Counted from the first letter of the stretch, positions 50,446-64,000 are shown. The stretch is 64,000 nucleotides of DNA from Hesseltinella vesiculosa (GCA_002104935.1 MCGT01000001.1:1133001-1197000), one strand, 5' to 3'. Translations and numbers: made by a program. The notes: generated from the letters alone by a model not told the origin.

Positions 50446-52374
50446 ATGGATGCGGCTAATCAGCTGTCACCAGAAATCATAGCATCTGTCATTAGTTATG
50501 TGTCGCCTCGTCATCTGATCGATACGGCCCTGGTGTGCCGCGCTTGGACCTACATCTCCCTGAAACAACTCTACCGCACCGTGTACATTCACAATGCTCG
50601 CCAGCTCTACAAATTTATGAATACACTACCTCGTCTCGATTCAACGTACCGCAACGCCATCCGCCACTTGCTTTTCAACGGCCAGTACACACCAGAGGGT
50701 CTCATTGTTAAACCCAGCCACTTGCAGGAAATGACATCTCACACGCCTCACGTTGACACGATTGCGTTTGTTGCCAAGCTGGAATGCGCTGCGCCGCCTC
50801 TAGGATTGACCCATGCTATCCTTAGCAATGACGTTGATGTCATCCCACACTGGCCCTTTGAAGAATTCCCAGCAAACTTACCCTATTTGAATCAGATAGG
50901 CGTGTTATTAGACAGTCCGTCCTTGCAGGACCACCTTGCCCTGCTCCGCCATCCTCTCACTTTGCTCACGCTGACACCAACACAATGGCAAACGGATCTC
51001 CTCCCGCCCTATCGCGAAAGCTGTTCACCCCCAGCGTCACCGTTCTTCCCCTACCTGACTTCGCTTACGCTTTGCACGAGAAACACCGACACCCTGCTTC
51101 TTGCACCCTGCCTCGTCTGGGTCCAACAGCATTGCCCAGTCCTGGATCATTTGACCGTTGACGCATTTACTCTAGAGCACATCAAGGATATACCCGACAA
51201 GCCCCCACCTGTGACTGTGCCTCACACTTCTGTGAAGTCCCTGAGAATCAGAGCAGATTTGCAAGTCCAGTCCCTCCCTTCGTTTGCGTTTTTTGCCGCC
51301 ATCTACCCCGGTCTTCGCAACCTGTCTTTGTTTGTTGGTGTTGTGGACGATGGTGATGGTCTTGGCTACCCCCATTATTTCCAGGATGGACTCGGAGAAG
51401 AACAGTTTGCACCAGAACACACTGACATTGCTCAACTCCAGCTGTGGAAACGCGAGCTGCTCGACTGGCTGGCAAACGCGGCGGCATTGACTAGCCTTGA
51501 CCTCTTTGAACTTGGATCGGCCGGGAAAACAGTGAAGATGATCCAGGCGATCACATACCTAGCAACACAAGGATCCTGGAAACCGAGGCTGACCCACCTT
51601 CGCATTGGCGATTCTACTTCTCCAATCCTCGTGCCGATCCACAGCTTGATGACCTGCAATGCTCTGGTGGGGTCGGTGCGCTCCCTAGCCTTGTCTTTCG
51701 ATGTCTACAGCCTCAGCTTCGACTTGTACTCGCCCAGGTTGACCCAACTGAGCCTGATGACAGTTCCTCCCAGTCCTCCTTTGCTCTGGATGGGCTTGTT
51801 CGTCGCTTGCCCGGCCTTGACGTCACTGAGCCTACGTGGGTTTTTTCTTCAACCGACCGAGATCAGTCAGCCAGCTGGAAACACCGCTGATCCCGACCAT
51901 GCCAGCCTCTACCCACACCGGTTTCCTTTGACACGTCTGACGCTGGTGAATTGCGATTTGGAGTCACCTCACCTCGTCCATTTATTCCTGCGCTATGCAT
52001 TGCCTAAGCTGTCTTTTATCAACTGGGATTTTATCAAGCTCCCCGGTATCAGAGTACCGATCTACCCAGCACTCCATCTCCCAGACCATCACCTCAGCCG
52101 ACTTTGGCTGGCTAATATCAAAATCGGCTTCGGGGAATCCTGCTCGGTCCTTCGTGTGTTTGAACGGCGTGGTCCCAGAGTGACCGAGATTGAGAAACAG
52201 ACGTGGACTCGACTCATGGAAGTGGCTGAGGAGAAAACCTCACCCATCAAGCAAGAAGCCTTTGACCTTGGCGACCCTCAAGAACTAGAACCTAGACATC
52301 CCAAGCACTTCCATGTTGTGTGCAACTATGCCGAAGATATTATGTTCAATTCTTCTCTTGGCGTTACTGGCTAG
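50446..52374 (+). CDS. F-box protein with a leucine-rich C-terminal region
   Basis: Probable substrate receptor of an SCF ubiquitin ligase. Intronless. I chose the Met at 50446 (MDAANQLSPEIIASVISYVS) over an upstream in-frame Met at 50344, because the extra residues come from a T-run leader. The F-box spans about residues 6-50: LSPEIIASVISYVSPRHLID, TALVCRAWTYISLKQLYRTV. Irregular leucine-rich segments follow (PYLTSLTLCTRNTDTLLL, AALTSLDLFELGSAGKT, CPALTSLSLRGFFLQP, FPLTRLTLVNCDLESPHLVH). Substrate unknown. It ends in VTG at 52374, convergent with the Fanzor-like gene. Confidence 0.85.
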   Translation: MDAANQLSPEIIASVISYVSPRHLIDTALVCRAWTYISLKQLYRTVYIHNARQLYKFMNTLPRLDSTYRNAIRHLLFNGQYTPEGLIVKPSHLQEMTSHTPHVDTIAFVAKLECAAPPLGLTHAILSNDVDVIPHWPFEEFPANLPYLNQIGVLLDSPSLQDHLALLRHPLTLLTLTPTQWQTDLLPPYRESCSPPASPFFPYLTSLTLCTRNTDTLLLAPCLVWVQQHCPVLDHLTVDAFTLEHIKDIPDKPPPVTVPHTSVKSLRIRADLQVQSLPSFAFFAAIYPGLRNLSLFVGVVDDGDGLGYPHYFQDGLGEEQFAPEHTDIAQLQLWKRELLDWLANAAALTSLDLFELGSAGKTVKMIQAITYLATQGSWKPRLTHLRIGDSTSPILVPIHSLMTCNALVGSVRSLALSFDVYSLSFDLYSPRLTQLSLMTVPPSPPLLWMGLFVACPALTSLSLRGFFLQPTEISQPAGNTADPDHASLYPHRFPLTRLTLVNCDLESPHLVHLFLRYALPKLSFINWDFIKLPGIRVPIYPALHLPDHHLSRLWLANIKIGFGESCSVLRVFERRGPRVTEIEKQTWTRLMEVAEEKTSPIKQEAFDLGDPQELEPRHPKHFHVVCNYAEDIMFNSSLGVTG

Positions 52375-52425
52375 CCCGATCTGGTTCCGTGGACCCCTTC
52401 ACAATGAAAACAGCTTAACATACAC

Positions 52426-52431
52426 TTTATT
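52426..52431 (-). terminator. polyadenylation signal of the Fanzor-like gene
   Basis: AATAAA on the minus strand, about 300 nt past the Fanzor-like stop. It makes a transcript with a ~300-nt 3' untranslated region plausible. The spacer to the F-box gene stop at 52374 holds nothing else recognised. Confidence 0.45.
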
Positions 52432-52699
52432 GAAGTAAAAATGTCGCAATTCAAAAGGAAAGATGTCGCAGAACAAACTAACAAAAATGGAATAAAGTTG
52501 GGTGAGTTCAGTATGAATGGGCGAATCAGAGAAACCAAATGGACTTACCAAGGATACGAGAAACGAAAGGGATAACAAGGGTGAACAAGAAAAAAAATGT
52601 GAAGATGCTGAGTTATGTGTTTATGAAGTCTTTACCTAGTTTTCATGTCTTGATGACAGAGCCGCCGCCTCACACTCACAGAGCGTGGTGCATTGTACA

Positions 52700-52739
52700 A
52701 AGTCGTTGGTAAGATTTCAAAGTCGCTCATAAGATTTCA
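52700..52739. repeat. 20-bp tandem duplication over the Fanzor-like stop codon
   Basis: Units 52700-52719 and 52720-52739, both beginning AAGTCG and ending TAAGATTTCA, differ at three of twenty positions. The stop codon (52727-52729, minus strand) lies in the second unit. Confidence 0.8.
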
Positions 52740-55700
52740 CAATTGGTCAGCTGTCCATAGCACCGCAAAGCAATGCACGTACACGAGAGGGAGTCTCGAC
52801 CAAAGCAGTTTTTTTGTTGCTGGTAAGCTTCACAGGAGGGGTTGGTGCAGCAAGAGGTACCCAGGTTCAGTTTCGACCTGCCATTAACAGTTTTGCGGGG
52901 GTGAATGATGCGGTGGCGGCAGAAAGGGCATGTCATCGACGTACGGGCTTCATTGGTGACAAGGACGATGGTATGTTGTCGTGATATGTGTCGGTGCCAT
53001 TTGCCACCTAGTCGAAAATGACCGCCCACTCTTGAACCAACCCCAGTGCCCGCATGCCCAATGGCTTGGATGAGGGTCTTGTCATGCTTTCGCTTGGCAT
53101 CCACTGGGATTTTCGTCTTCACCAGCCATTGTCGCCATTGTAAGTGTCGACGTCGACGCTCGATTTGCGGATGGTGGTAAAATTCACGGAGTTTTGCTAC
53201 TTTAGAGCGTGTTTGGGCAAAGCGATCGTTCAGTTGCTGGACAGTCATGGCTGAGGCCAGGGAATTGTGCGCAAGGATGGCTTCAGCTTGAGATACTTCT
53301 TGACCAGCGCCTGTCTTCAAAAAAATTAAAGAGTTAGATAAGCTCAATGTGGCTAGGAGTTGCTTATTTCTTACTTTTTCCTTTGCACGTTGTAATCGTC
53401 GTTGCAGCTGGAACTGCCCAGTCTTCCACGCAATATCCTTTGCAACCAACTTTGTTGGTTTTGGTAACTTGAAGAATTGGCCAGCCTTCAATTTCTCCAA
53501 CTCCTCGAGAGTGTGCGTCACCGTTGTGGCCATTGTCACAATACCATAGTCGGTACCAGATAGGATACATTCCTTGAGATCAAGGTCAAGCTGCGTATGG
53601 CGAGGGTCCTCCTCTACACGAGTGGTCTTGTTAATCTTGGTTGGAGGAATGGGTGGCGAGGGCTTGGTTTTTTTGGGCTTCTTGGTGTCAGTTGCCTGCA
53701 GGAAAAAAAATCGGAACGTGAGCACCTTCCTGCTCCTTTCTAAGTTCATCTGGACATACCTCCTGTAAGTGATACCGTGTGCGTCGTAAATTGGCAAGAC
53801 TATCTTGGGCTGCATGCACGTCACGTGTAGCCTTCTGTGCTGCTGCTTTTAGCCGCCGTTCTTCTTGAACCATCGCAAACTTGGAGGTTTCTGTCTTGCC
53901 TACCAAAAGAAATAAATATAAATGATATGGCTGTTTCCCTGAATCATTCCCTATTCTTTTTGAGCACCTTTGATTTTGCTTGTGTTGGAGGTTGATGGAT
54001 GGTTGACGGTGGCTGTTGTCTTCAATGCACAGCGAGTGCTGCGCAGCTGCTTCGTCATGTCTCGCTTGGCACTGGTGACGCGGTCTCGTTCTTTTTCGGC
54101 AAGTGAGATGGCTTCGCCAATGGTGTCGAGGTCATGAGCAAGGACGTTATCGGTTGTCGCGGAAGTAGCATCGACATCGGCAGTGGGGGCCTTGAGCCGC
54201 TTTTCATACATCGATTGCTGACGTGGCTTGATCGTACAACCAAAGAGCAACGTATCGAAGGCAGGCGTCACGTCGATTCGGTAGATGAACTCAGTTCCAT
54301 TCTTCGTGCAAGCCTTTGTGACTTCATCCATGTCGAAAATAGTGGAGAAGACACTGTGCTTGTTTTGCCGTGCTGTCCGGATGCATGTTACGCCGTTCGA
54401 GCGCATATCGACCCTCTTGTGGAGTAATTCGTACAGGGATGGAGCATTCATGGAAAGGGTGTATAGCGAACTAGCCGACACAACTGGGCAGTACTGCTGA
54501 CAAAATGTGTGGTACCCGCAAACACGAAGGACTTGGTTGCCGAGCATGATAAGATTGATTTTGCGGTATTTGAGGCGCCCGGGATGCTTCGGCCCATCAT
54601 ACACCATGTACGGCTTCAGGTGCTGGTAGATTCGCTTCAGCACGTCGAGCTCATGGCCAGTGGGGTCGAGCTTTTTCGATTGCTCGTGTACCATGGTAGC
54701 ATCCAACAATGGTGGAAGGCTCTCATCCCAGAGCAATCGAGACAAAACACCCTGTATGGTGCCAAGCCGGCGTGCGGATAGATCATGGGCATTCCCACCG
54801 GAGGGCAAATTGTCAAGATCATATCCCGTGCTATCCAAATCGTCCATGGCAGCTAAATCCTCTTTGTCTTGGTCCTAAAAAAAATGAGTGAGTTTCAGAG
54901 AAATAACCTGAGCGTCCATTGTATGCTCCAAATATATACTTCTTCACCAGCATCAGACAATGAGGCTGCTTTCGCTGCAGACAACGGTTTCAATTGTTTC
55001 TAGAAAGACCGAAGGGAAAAAAGTGAGAAATCAATGTGATTCATTTTCGCTGAGATCCGTTACCTTTTTCTTCTCTTCCTCGGCAGCTTTGCGGGCAGCT
55101 TGTCGTTTAGCATCCAATGATTCCTATTCATAAAATAAAGCACATAAGATCAACATTCAATCATTGCCAGCTTGACATCTCACCAGAACCGATTTCAAGT
55201 GCGAGATCCGGGAATCATATCCTTGCTGTTTCACGTTGTTGAACGAGCCCTTGGTCTTGTCCTTGGCCAATTGCCATTCCTGGCGCCTCAATGCTGTACG
55301 TACATGTGACCATTGTTTCTTCAGTTGACGCACCTCGTTTACTTCGACCTCCTATAAAAAAATTAGGAAAAGCACTCTTTACTTGATGGACAGCCAGGTG
55401 AGGTGTACCCCTACCTTGGTTTTCGCAGCCTTGGCGGCCGCCGCGTTTGCTTTGGCGTCATGGTGGCGTTTTTCTCGCTGGGGGGCAAGCCAAAGTCGCA
55501 GGAGCAGGCGCAGCAGATATCGCAGCATGGTTTTGAATGATTTCCCAGAAAGGAGGTTTTGAACGTTGGTTTCCATCTTATTGTTGTAGATGGATCGCAG
55601 TTCACTGGTCATGATGCCAAGGTCAGGACGACGAGTTGTGACATCCACATCAAGATAGGACCACACTGGGCGGTTAGTTTTTGTGGACGCCTGGGTCTTG

Positions 55701-56601
55701 CCGAAGGTTGATGAGAAGAGGTATTGTATGTGGCCAATGGAGAATAAATCGTCCGCCAACGCACGAGTAGGGGGCGGAAGCGCAAAAAACGTCATTTCTC
55801 GACTCAGTTCATCTGAGTGGCGAAGGGCGGCGACAGGGACAAGGTCGGACGCAGACAAGTATTTCAGTTCACCTGACCAAAAAAAATAAGGTGAGTCGAT
55901 CAGCTGGTTTTTTTTTTTTTTTTGAAAAGTGGCCTGATATCCATCATACCATTGTACCAATCAGGGCTCGGTGTCGTTGCAAATTTTAACATGGTTGCTT
56001 GCAGTAAAAATGTCATTTCTTGACAGTAATTGGTCGCTTCACTCATCGCTGTCTTGAATAGTCCAAAGACCTCATTTTTCAGTGATTGGCCTGTGTCAGA
56101 TTTGAAATGGCTTGCCAGGATGGATGTCAGGCCCTTGTGAACGCCACGGATCTCTTCTTTTAACTTGGTGACAGGTGGAGTTGAGGAAGAGGATGGATCG
56201 ATGGACAAGGGCAACGCAGCAGAGGAGGAGGACGGTTGGTCTGTTGATGAGGTAGCCATGACTTCGGCCAATGTTTCAGAGGACAAAGATGCAAATGACT
56301 CATTCAGCGTGCTTTTCCACACTGCCATGAACGCGAACTTCTTGTTGTATTTTGCGGTAAAGAAACCCGGCTTCCAGTGGCAGGCATCATCAATATTCTT
56401 CAGTAGACCTTTTGGTAGCCGTAGAACATTGTCCAGCTCGGTCTTGGTCTTGCCATGGTCCTTGGAAGTCAACAGTTTCGCCTTGATGTGCCGACGGATT
56501 TCGAGAATGAGGGCCTCCTTGGCCTCCATTTCATCGCTGATGCTTAGCAGGGGTTTTGTTGACGGTCGATCTGACAATTGCTGAGCACGACGCTTACCCA
56601 T
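52727..56601 (-). CDS. Fanzor-like (TnpB-related) RuvC protein
   Basis: Large protein of roughly 1,100 residues, about nine exons. It starts at 56601 (MGKRRAQQLSDRPSTKPLLS). The ~700-residue front is helical and charged with coiled-coil parts (ELRSIYNNKMETNVQNLLSG; EKERDRVTSAKRDMTKQLRS) and no known domain. The C-terminus shows RuvC I, GTDYGIVTMAT (Asp codon 53549-53551); a basic helical stretch; RuvC II, VLVTNEARTSMTCPFC (Glu codon 52949-52951) merging into a Cys-rich zinc-ribbon-like part (TCPFC, later SCCTNPSC); and RuvC III, CFGRDSLSCTCIAL (Asp codon 52793-52795). This order matches TnpB and Fanzor nucleases, known in Mucoromycota. Introns restore frame at 55950/55872 and near 53377/53317. 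The Fanzor class and activity are inferred. The start ATGGGTAAGC also resembles a splice donor, so an upstream exon is possible. Confidence 0.75.
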
Positions 56602-56923
56602 TAGAACAAAGGTATAAAGTGAAAAAAAAAGACGCGAAAAACTGGGAAAAGAAAAAGGACGAAGAGATGAGTTTGAATCGCCAGGAAAAAAAAAAAAAAG
56701 AGGGCTTGAGCACAGGACCCTCTGGTAAGAACACCAAGGAATCAAAGGCCAACAGGAAGGGGTATGATGGAAAAGCTTATTTGCTATGTTTCCGTTGTCT
56801 TTCTATCCTCACCCCATGGCATTCGTTTTCCCAAACGTCATATTTATTCTGCAACATGCGGCATTGAAAGTGGAAAGACTGTAAACCCAGTCTTTCCGTC
56901 TCACTCGACTCTGTTTGCTTCTT
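56602..56923. other. spacer between SEC18 stop and Fanzor-like start
   Basis: 322 bp upstream of the Fanzor-like ATG, on the same strand as both genes. Purine-rich on the plus strand (pyrimidine-rich in gene sense), with a 14-A run near 56686. No gene or element end is recognised. Confidence 0.4.
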
Positions 56924-59841
<2,918 letters not shown>

Positions 59842-60036
59842 GTTGAATAGTAAGATGATAGAGTGAAAAGGAGCAGAAAAAAAAAAATGAACTTTTGCTT
59901 GAGCTTGGCGCATTTTTGACTTGCCTGCCATTTTTCAAAGCCCGCCGGCCAGACTTCAAAAATGGGCCTTTTTTTTTTCAGAGTCGCGTCTCTCACTTTA
60001 CCATTTTTTTTTTTTTTCGTTTCCTCATACAATAGC
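59842..60036. promoter_or_regulatory. shared divergent promoter, SEC18 / MSH5
   Basis: 195 bp separate the start codons of an essential secretion gene and a meiosis-type gene. It holds A and T runs (59878-59887, 60005-60017) on either side. With so little room the two promoters must overlap, yet expression needs should differ; no specific site is identified. Confidence 0.45.
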
Positions 60037-63000
60037 ATGTCTTCTCTTGCTACAGTAAGTATTACTACTGAAGTAAATAGGAAGAATAGGTATAGAGTCT
60101 AAGATATGAGACAATCCTAATCACGGCTACTCCTGACAGGAACCTGGCCATTTGATTGTCATGTGTGTCCATTCGCAAGCTAGCAATCTGGGAGCCTTGT
60201 ACTACACACATCAATCACACAAGCTTTGCGTCTTCCATCAAGTTCAATATCGACATTTAAAAGACCCATTAAAGACAAGCAAGTTTATCTATAGAAGAAT
60301 GACATCGCCTACTCAACTCTTTCTAAAGTCTTGCAGCAGGTGCAGCCCAACGTTGTGATAGTGTCAAATAGTGATGACACTGAGCTTCTTGACACCATTC
60401 GTGCCTTTGGTGAGCGATATGTGTAAGAATGCATGCAACTTAGATTCTGATATAGACCCAAGCATTGAAATTGTGGTGTCTGTTCCAAAACTGTTCAAGA
60501 GTGATGCTGGTAAAAACGCGCTTGTCCATTGGCACATGGATGAACGTATGCCGGCTCCTACGGACTCTGACCTGGATTCCGATCAACAAACCGCCTGTAT
60601 GTATCAAGAAGCACTCTTGCAACTGTCTGTCATTGTTCCCATGCATCACCCTCTTCCTGCAAGTCCTTTTTCTCTCTCTCACTGAACCTGACGACCCTTC
60701 TTTGTGTTAGCTCTCCTGCGTTTGCCCTCTCTTTGACTACATCAAGGAACACCCCACCTCCATGCATGTTCTTTCAGTTGAAACTATTGACTTGTAAGTA
60801 CCAAACCAAGGCAGGTCAGAGTACAAGTTTATTATTTTTATACGGCTAGGCACAATGCCATGCGGGTATCAGAAGAAGACCTCTACTCTCTGCAAATATT
60901 GGACCGGCCTTCTAGCTTCCAAAGCGACGTGACCACTCCTTCATCCTTGTTCGGTAGGTGTGTGTTGGTTCACACATCATGTCTTACCTCTACTTTTTCC
61001 CCCCATCAGCTGTGTTGAACAACACTGTCACTTCTTCTGGCCAAGTCCTGCTAAAAGAATGGTTCCATCGCCCAAGTCTGGAAATCCAAGTGATTGAAGG
61101 TCGTCTACGTTCAATCAAGCTACTGCATCGGCTACCTAACTCTGTCTTGCAAGAGCTTTCCAGATTGCTGAAACATATCAAGAACATCCCTCGTATCCTG
61201 GGTCGCATCGGCTTTCATCGCGCATCCGTCCAAGACTGGCTGGATCTCTATCACGTAAGGCATGAGGGCGAGGGTTCCATCGCCACTTATGTTCTGTCCT
61301 GTTCCTCTTCAGTTTGTCTATTACTGCCTAATGATCATTGACATGCTCAATTCCAATGTCGGAGTGCCACCAAATAACACCGTGCTTCAAAAGGTGAGAA
61401 GATGTAAAAAATGATCGAGTTCGATCGCCGACGCGCTTTTTTTTGTTTTTTTGGACTAGATCTTGGGTTGCCCGGAAGTTCAAGCCTCCTTGGCCCCCAT
61501 GATGGAAATGATCCAGACGACGGTATCTATTTTCCCAGTATCCTTGAAACCTCTCCCAGTGCTCATGACATCTACTAGATCGACTTTAGCAAAAGCAGTG
61601 AATTTAGCCATGTCGTTGTCTTGCCTGGTGTTGATCCTGAACTGGATCAACTACAATACCAATATGATCACTTGGAGGACGAATTGGTGAATTGAGCTCG
61701 TGACAGAAACCTCAGCTTATTTTTTTCTTTTCAATTAGTTGACCTTGGCCGACTGTGCAGGCAAACATGTACCTCCTGAAGTGGCCCCCTTTGTGCAAAT
61801 GGTATATGTGCCTCGTATGGGCTTCTTCATGGCGCTGCCGGACACCGTGGCTGGTCTGATGGAAGAAGTTGACTATAACGATGAATTCGGTGTGACTCGC
61901 GAGTACACCAATGACCACGTTGTGTACTACAGATGCCCTATGACGGACTGTAACTCCCCTCGCCATTCTCCACTTTTTTATTCATTTCCCGACGCTCTTT
62001 TTTTTTTGTTCTTGCTTCGTATGCAGACTTTGGACAAAGATACGGTGATATTCATACCAAAGTAGAAGGTACCCGCAAAAAAAAAAAAGAGAGAGAGAGA
62101 AATGTGATTAGCGCCACGCTCACTTTATTTTGATTTCCTACCCATGACTAGAGAAACACATCGAGCTGGTCCAAAACTTGGGTGATCAGGTCCTTCTTGA
62201 GAGAGGGCACCTCTTGGTTCTTGCAGAATATCTCACCGAGCTGGACTGGTAAGTGTCATCTATTTTTATCTCTGACCTCACTTTTTGTGTGAGTGTAGCA
62301 TCCAATCTCTGGCAAAAGCTGCCTTGGACCACCACTACAACCCCCCAACGGTGACTACGGCACGGGGCTTGTCCATCCAATTTGGCCGCCATCCTATCTA
62401 TGAATTGGTCTTTGAGAACTATGTTGCCAACTCTGCTTCGTCGATCCCTCCTATTATGGTCCTGACCGGTGCCAATGCCTCGGGCAAGAGCGCCTATATG
62501 AAGCAGGTGGGGTTTGAAAAGAGGGGAGAAAGGGCAACAGGGATATATTTAGGCTTTGTCTCTTTTTAGATAGCTTTGATTGTCTACATGGCTCACATTG
62601 GAAGGTACTGGGAAAGCAAAAAAAAAAAGGAAAGAGCAAATTGCAATTTGACTCCGTTTCAACCCCTCGCCCCTCTTTTTCCACCTTTTCCCACTTTTGG
62701 ATAGCTTTGTGCCCGCCAAGGAAGCCCTTGTTGGTTTGACGGATAAGATCTTCACCTGCACCAGCACTGTGGAATCATCAATGACGGTAAAAAAAAAAAA
62801 AAAAAAAAAAAGCCCTGTCGTTGCTGCTTCGAGTCCCGACCCCTTTTTTCTACAGAACACCAGCGCCTTTGCGCATGATGCATTGCAAGTTGCCCAAGCC
62901 ATCGAATATGCCACTGACCGAAGCCTGGTTGTGATGGATGAATTTGGAAAGGTAACGAGGCACAAACAAAAAAAAAAAAAATCCGGGTGACCTTGTGCAA

Positions 63001-63576
63001 GGGAAACGGGAAACACACAGCCAACCCCCCTGACTTTTTTTTTTCCGGAACCAATTTAGGGAACGATCCCTGAAGATGGAACAAGCTTGCTTGCAGCGTC
63101 GTTGAATTACTTTGCACAAAAACATCCAAACTGCCCCACTGTCATTGCAAGCACCCATTTCCATGGTATAAAAAAAAAAAAGGGTCGGCGGCCCAGGACT
63201 GACCTGACATTTTGCCTTAGACTTACTCGTGGGCAACCTGGTGTGGGACAGCTACCCGTTTGGCCTTTATTGCATGTCTACCAAGTTGAATCAGAAAGGT
63301 ACTGACTTGGAATATCACTACCAAGTACAGCGGGGCCTCGATGATCGATCTTTTGCCTTTACAACCGCAGTCGCAGCTGGGCTCTCGGTCGACGACGTTC
63401 AGCAGGCGGAATCCTACGAACAACGAAGCCGATATGAAACCATGGAACAGGCCATGCTCCATCTGACGTTTTCCAACGACGACGACTTGGCGACCTCTCC
63501 CATTTACCAAGCTTTACTTGCTCCGTTTTCTTATCTTCTTTCCCTTGACGATGAAACGACACCTTCAAAACAATAA
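60037..63576 (+). CDS. MSH5: MutS homologue MSH5 (meiotic)
   Basis: Partner of MSH4 in stabilising meiotic recombination intermediates for crossover; not a mismatch binder. Start at 60037 (MSSLAT, then a short first intron). N-terminal parts: HLIVMCVHSQASNLGALYYT, QPNVVIVSNSDDTELLDTIR. Core: VLNNTVTSSGQVLLKEWFHR, VPRMGFFMALPDTVAGLMEE, LDHHYNPPTVTTARGLSIQF with GRHPIYELVFENYV. ATPase: Walker A VLTGANASGKSAYMKQIALI with VYMAHIGSFVPAKEALVGLT, Walker B SLVVMDEFGKGT, then TVIASTHFHDLLVGN. The DEFGKGT and GSFVPA spellings are MSH5-like, not MSH4. More than a dozen exons; the intron after SSMT starts GTA followed by a run of about 20 A. It ends ETTPSKQ at 63576. Confidence 0.9.
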
Positions 63577-63971
63577 ATGACGACGGGCACATGCAGCCAG
63601 AATGAAAAAATTGAACAACCAAAACGCATGACTTTCCAAAAGAGAGATGCATCATTTTGGGCTCCGTCGCGCACGTTTTCTCTTTTTTTTTTTTTTTCAT
63701 TCCCACTTTTTTTGTTCTTGTTCTTTTTTTTCCTCTTCTTTAAAAAAAAGGTCTCTACAAAGCCCATTGTATTCTTCCCTTTCCCCTTAAAACCCATCTA
63801 TTTTGTGTCGACACCTTGCCAAATCAACATTTGTTTTGCTCCTTTTTTGTAAAGTAGTGGTGATTTGAAACCCTTTTCTTATTTCCTCTTTTTTTTTCTC
63901 CAGTTTTTATAAAGCTCTCACATCCCTCCATCCTAAACGACAATACCATCCTTTGATTATTCCTCCGGTGT
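63577..63971. other. 3' region of MSH5 and leader of a following gene
   Basis: About 400 bp dominated by T- and C-rich tracts (63682-63735, 63880-63902), resembling the pyrimidine-rich leaders ahead of other plus-strand genes here. No coding pattern recognised. Confidence 0.4.
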
Positions 63972-64000
63972 ATGTCGAGCCATCAACCTACGTCTACCAC
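63972..64000 (+). CDS. possible start of a gene cut by the window edge
   Basis: An ATG at 63972 opens MSSHQPTST and stays open to the edge, after a pyrimidine-rich leader. Only nine full codons are visible, so this is a weak call based on context. Confidence 0.25.

Noticed and set aside
52727..53824. Reading 52727-53824 as one uninterrupted 365-residue exon
   Set aside because: Two internal stretches have splice ends and off-family, hydrophobic sequence; removing them gives continuous helical and RuvC segments.

Overview
The window reads as nuclear DNA of an early-diverging filamentous fungus, most likely Mucoromycota. Nearly every gene is broken by short introns with GTAAGT-like donors. The introns and spacers carry long A or T homopolymers, genes are densely packed on both strands, and proteins match fungal or pan-eukaryotic families. 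No species is assigned. Exon joins were made by eye from splice consensus and family similarity; outer gene limits are firmer than inner exon edges.

Layout. 0-8 kb, minus strand: start of an unrecognised gene, MSH2 (mismatch repair), a C-14 sterol reductase (ERG24 type), and a J-domain membrane protein with a likely mitochondrial presequence, divergent from a small COX7A-like gene. 8.7-13 kb: mobile-element debris, with a chimeric Tc1/mariner-like (DD34E) transposase, a ~22-bp degenerate repeat array, a 9-bp minisatellite and a second DDE relic between inverted repeats. 13.5-26.8 kb: a cytochrome b5/acyl-CoA dehydrogenase fusion, a WD40 protein, a G-alpha subunit, RNA polymerase III subunit RPC2 and a DHHC palmitoyltransferase. 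27-42.7 kb: O-acetylhomoserine sulfhydrylase, RRP5, VPS28, mitochondrial-type seryl-tRNA synthetase, a SKT5/CHS4-like Sel1-repeat protein with a CAAX end, WASP, and a CCDC97-family protein. 44.3-50.4 kb: an UNC93-like transporter, a decayed spacer, a BRAP2/ETP1-type RING protein and a Yippee protein. 50.4-63.6 kb: an F-box protein, a large Fanzor-like gene, SEC18/NSF and MSH5.

Most genes are housekeeping and unrelated in pathway. Several lie in head-to-head pairs with short shared spacers (J protein/COX7A, WD40/G-alpha, sulfhydrylase/RRP5, SKT5/WASP, Yippee/F-box, SEC18/MSH5). The MutS homologues MSH2 and MSH5 sit near opposite ends.

The most interesting locus is 52.4-56.6 kb. This multi-exon gene has a C-terminus with RuvC I Asp, RuvC II Glu, a Cys-rich zinc-ribbon-like segment and RuvC III Asp in the order seen in TnpB and its eukaryotic relatives, the Fanzor RNA-guided nucleases. 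All three candidate catalytic residues are present, and a 3' region able to hold a guide RNA lies between the stop codon and a polyadenylation signal.
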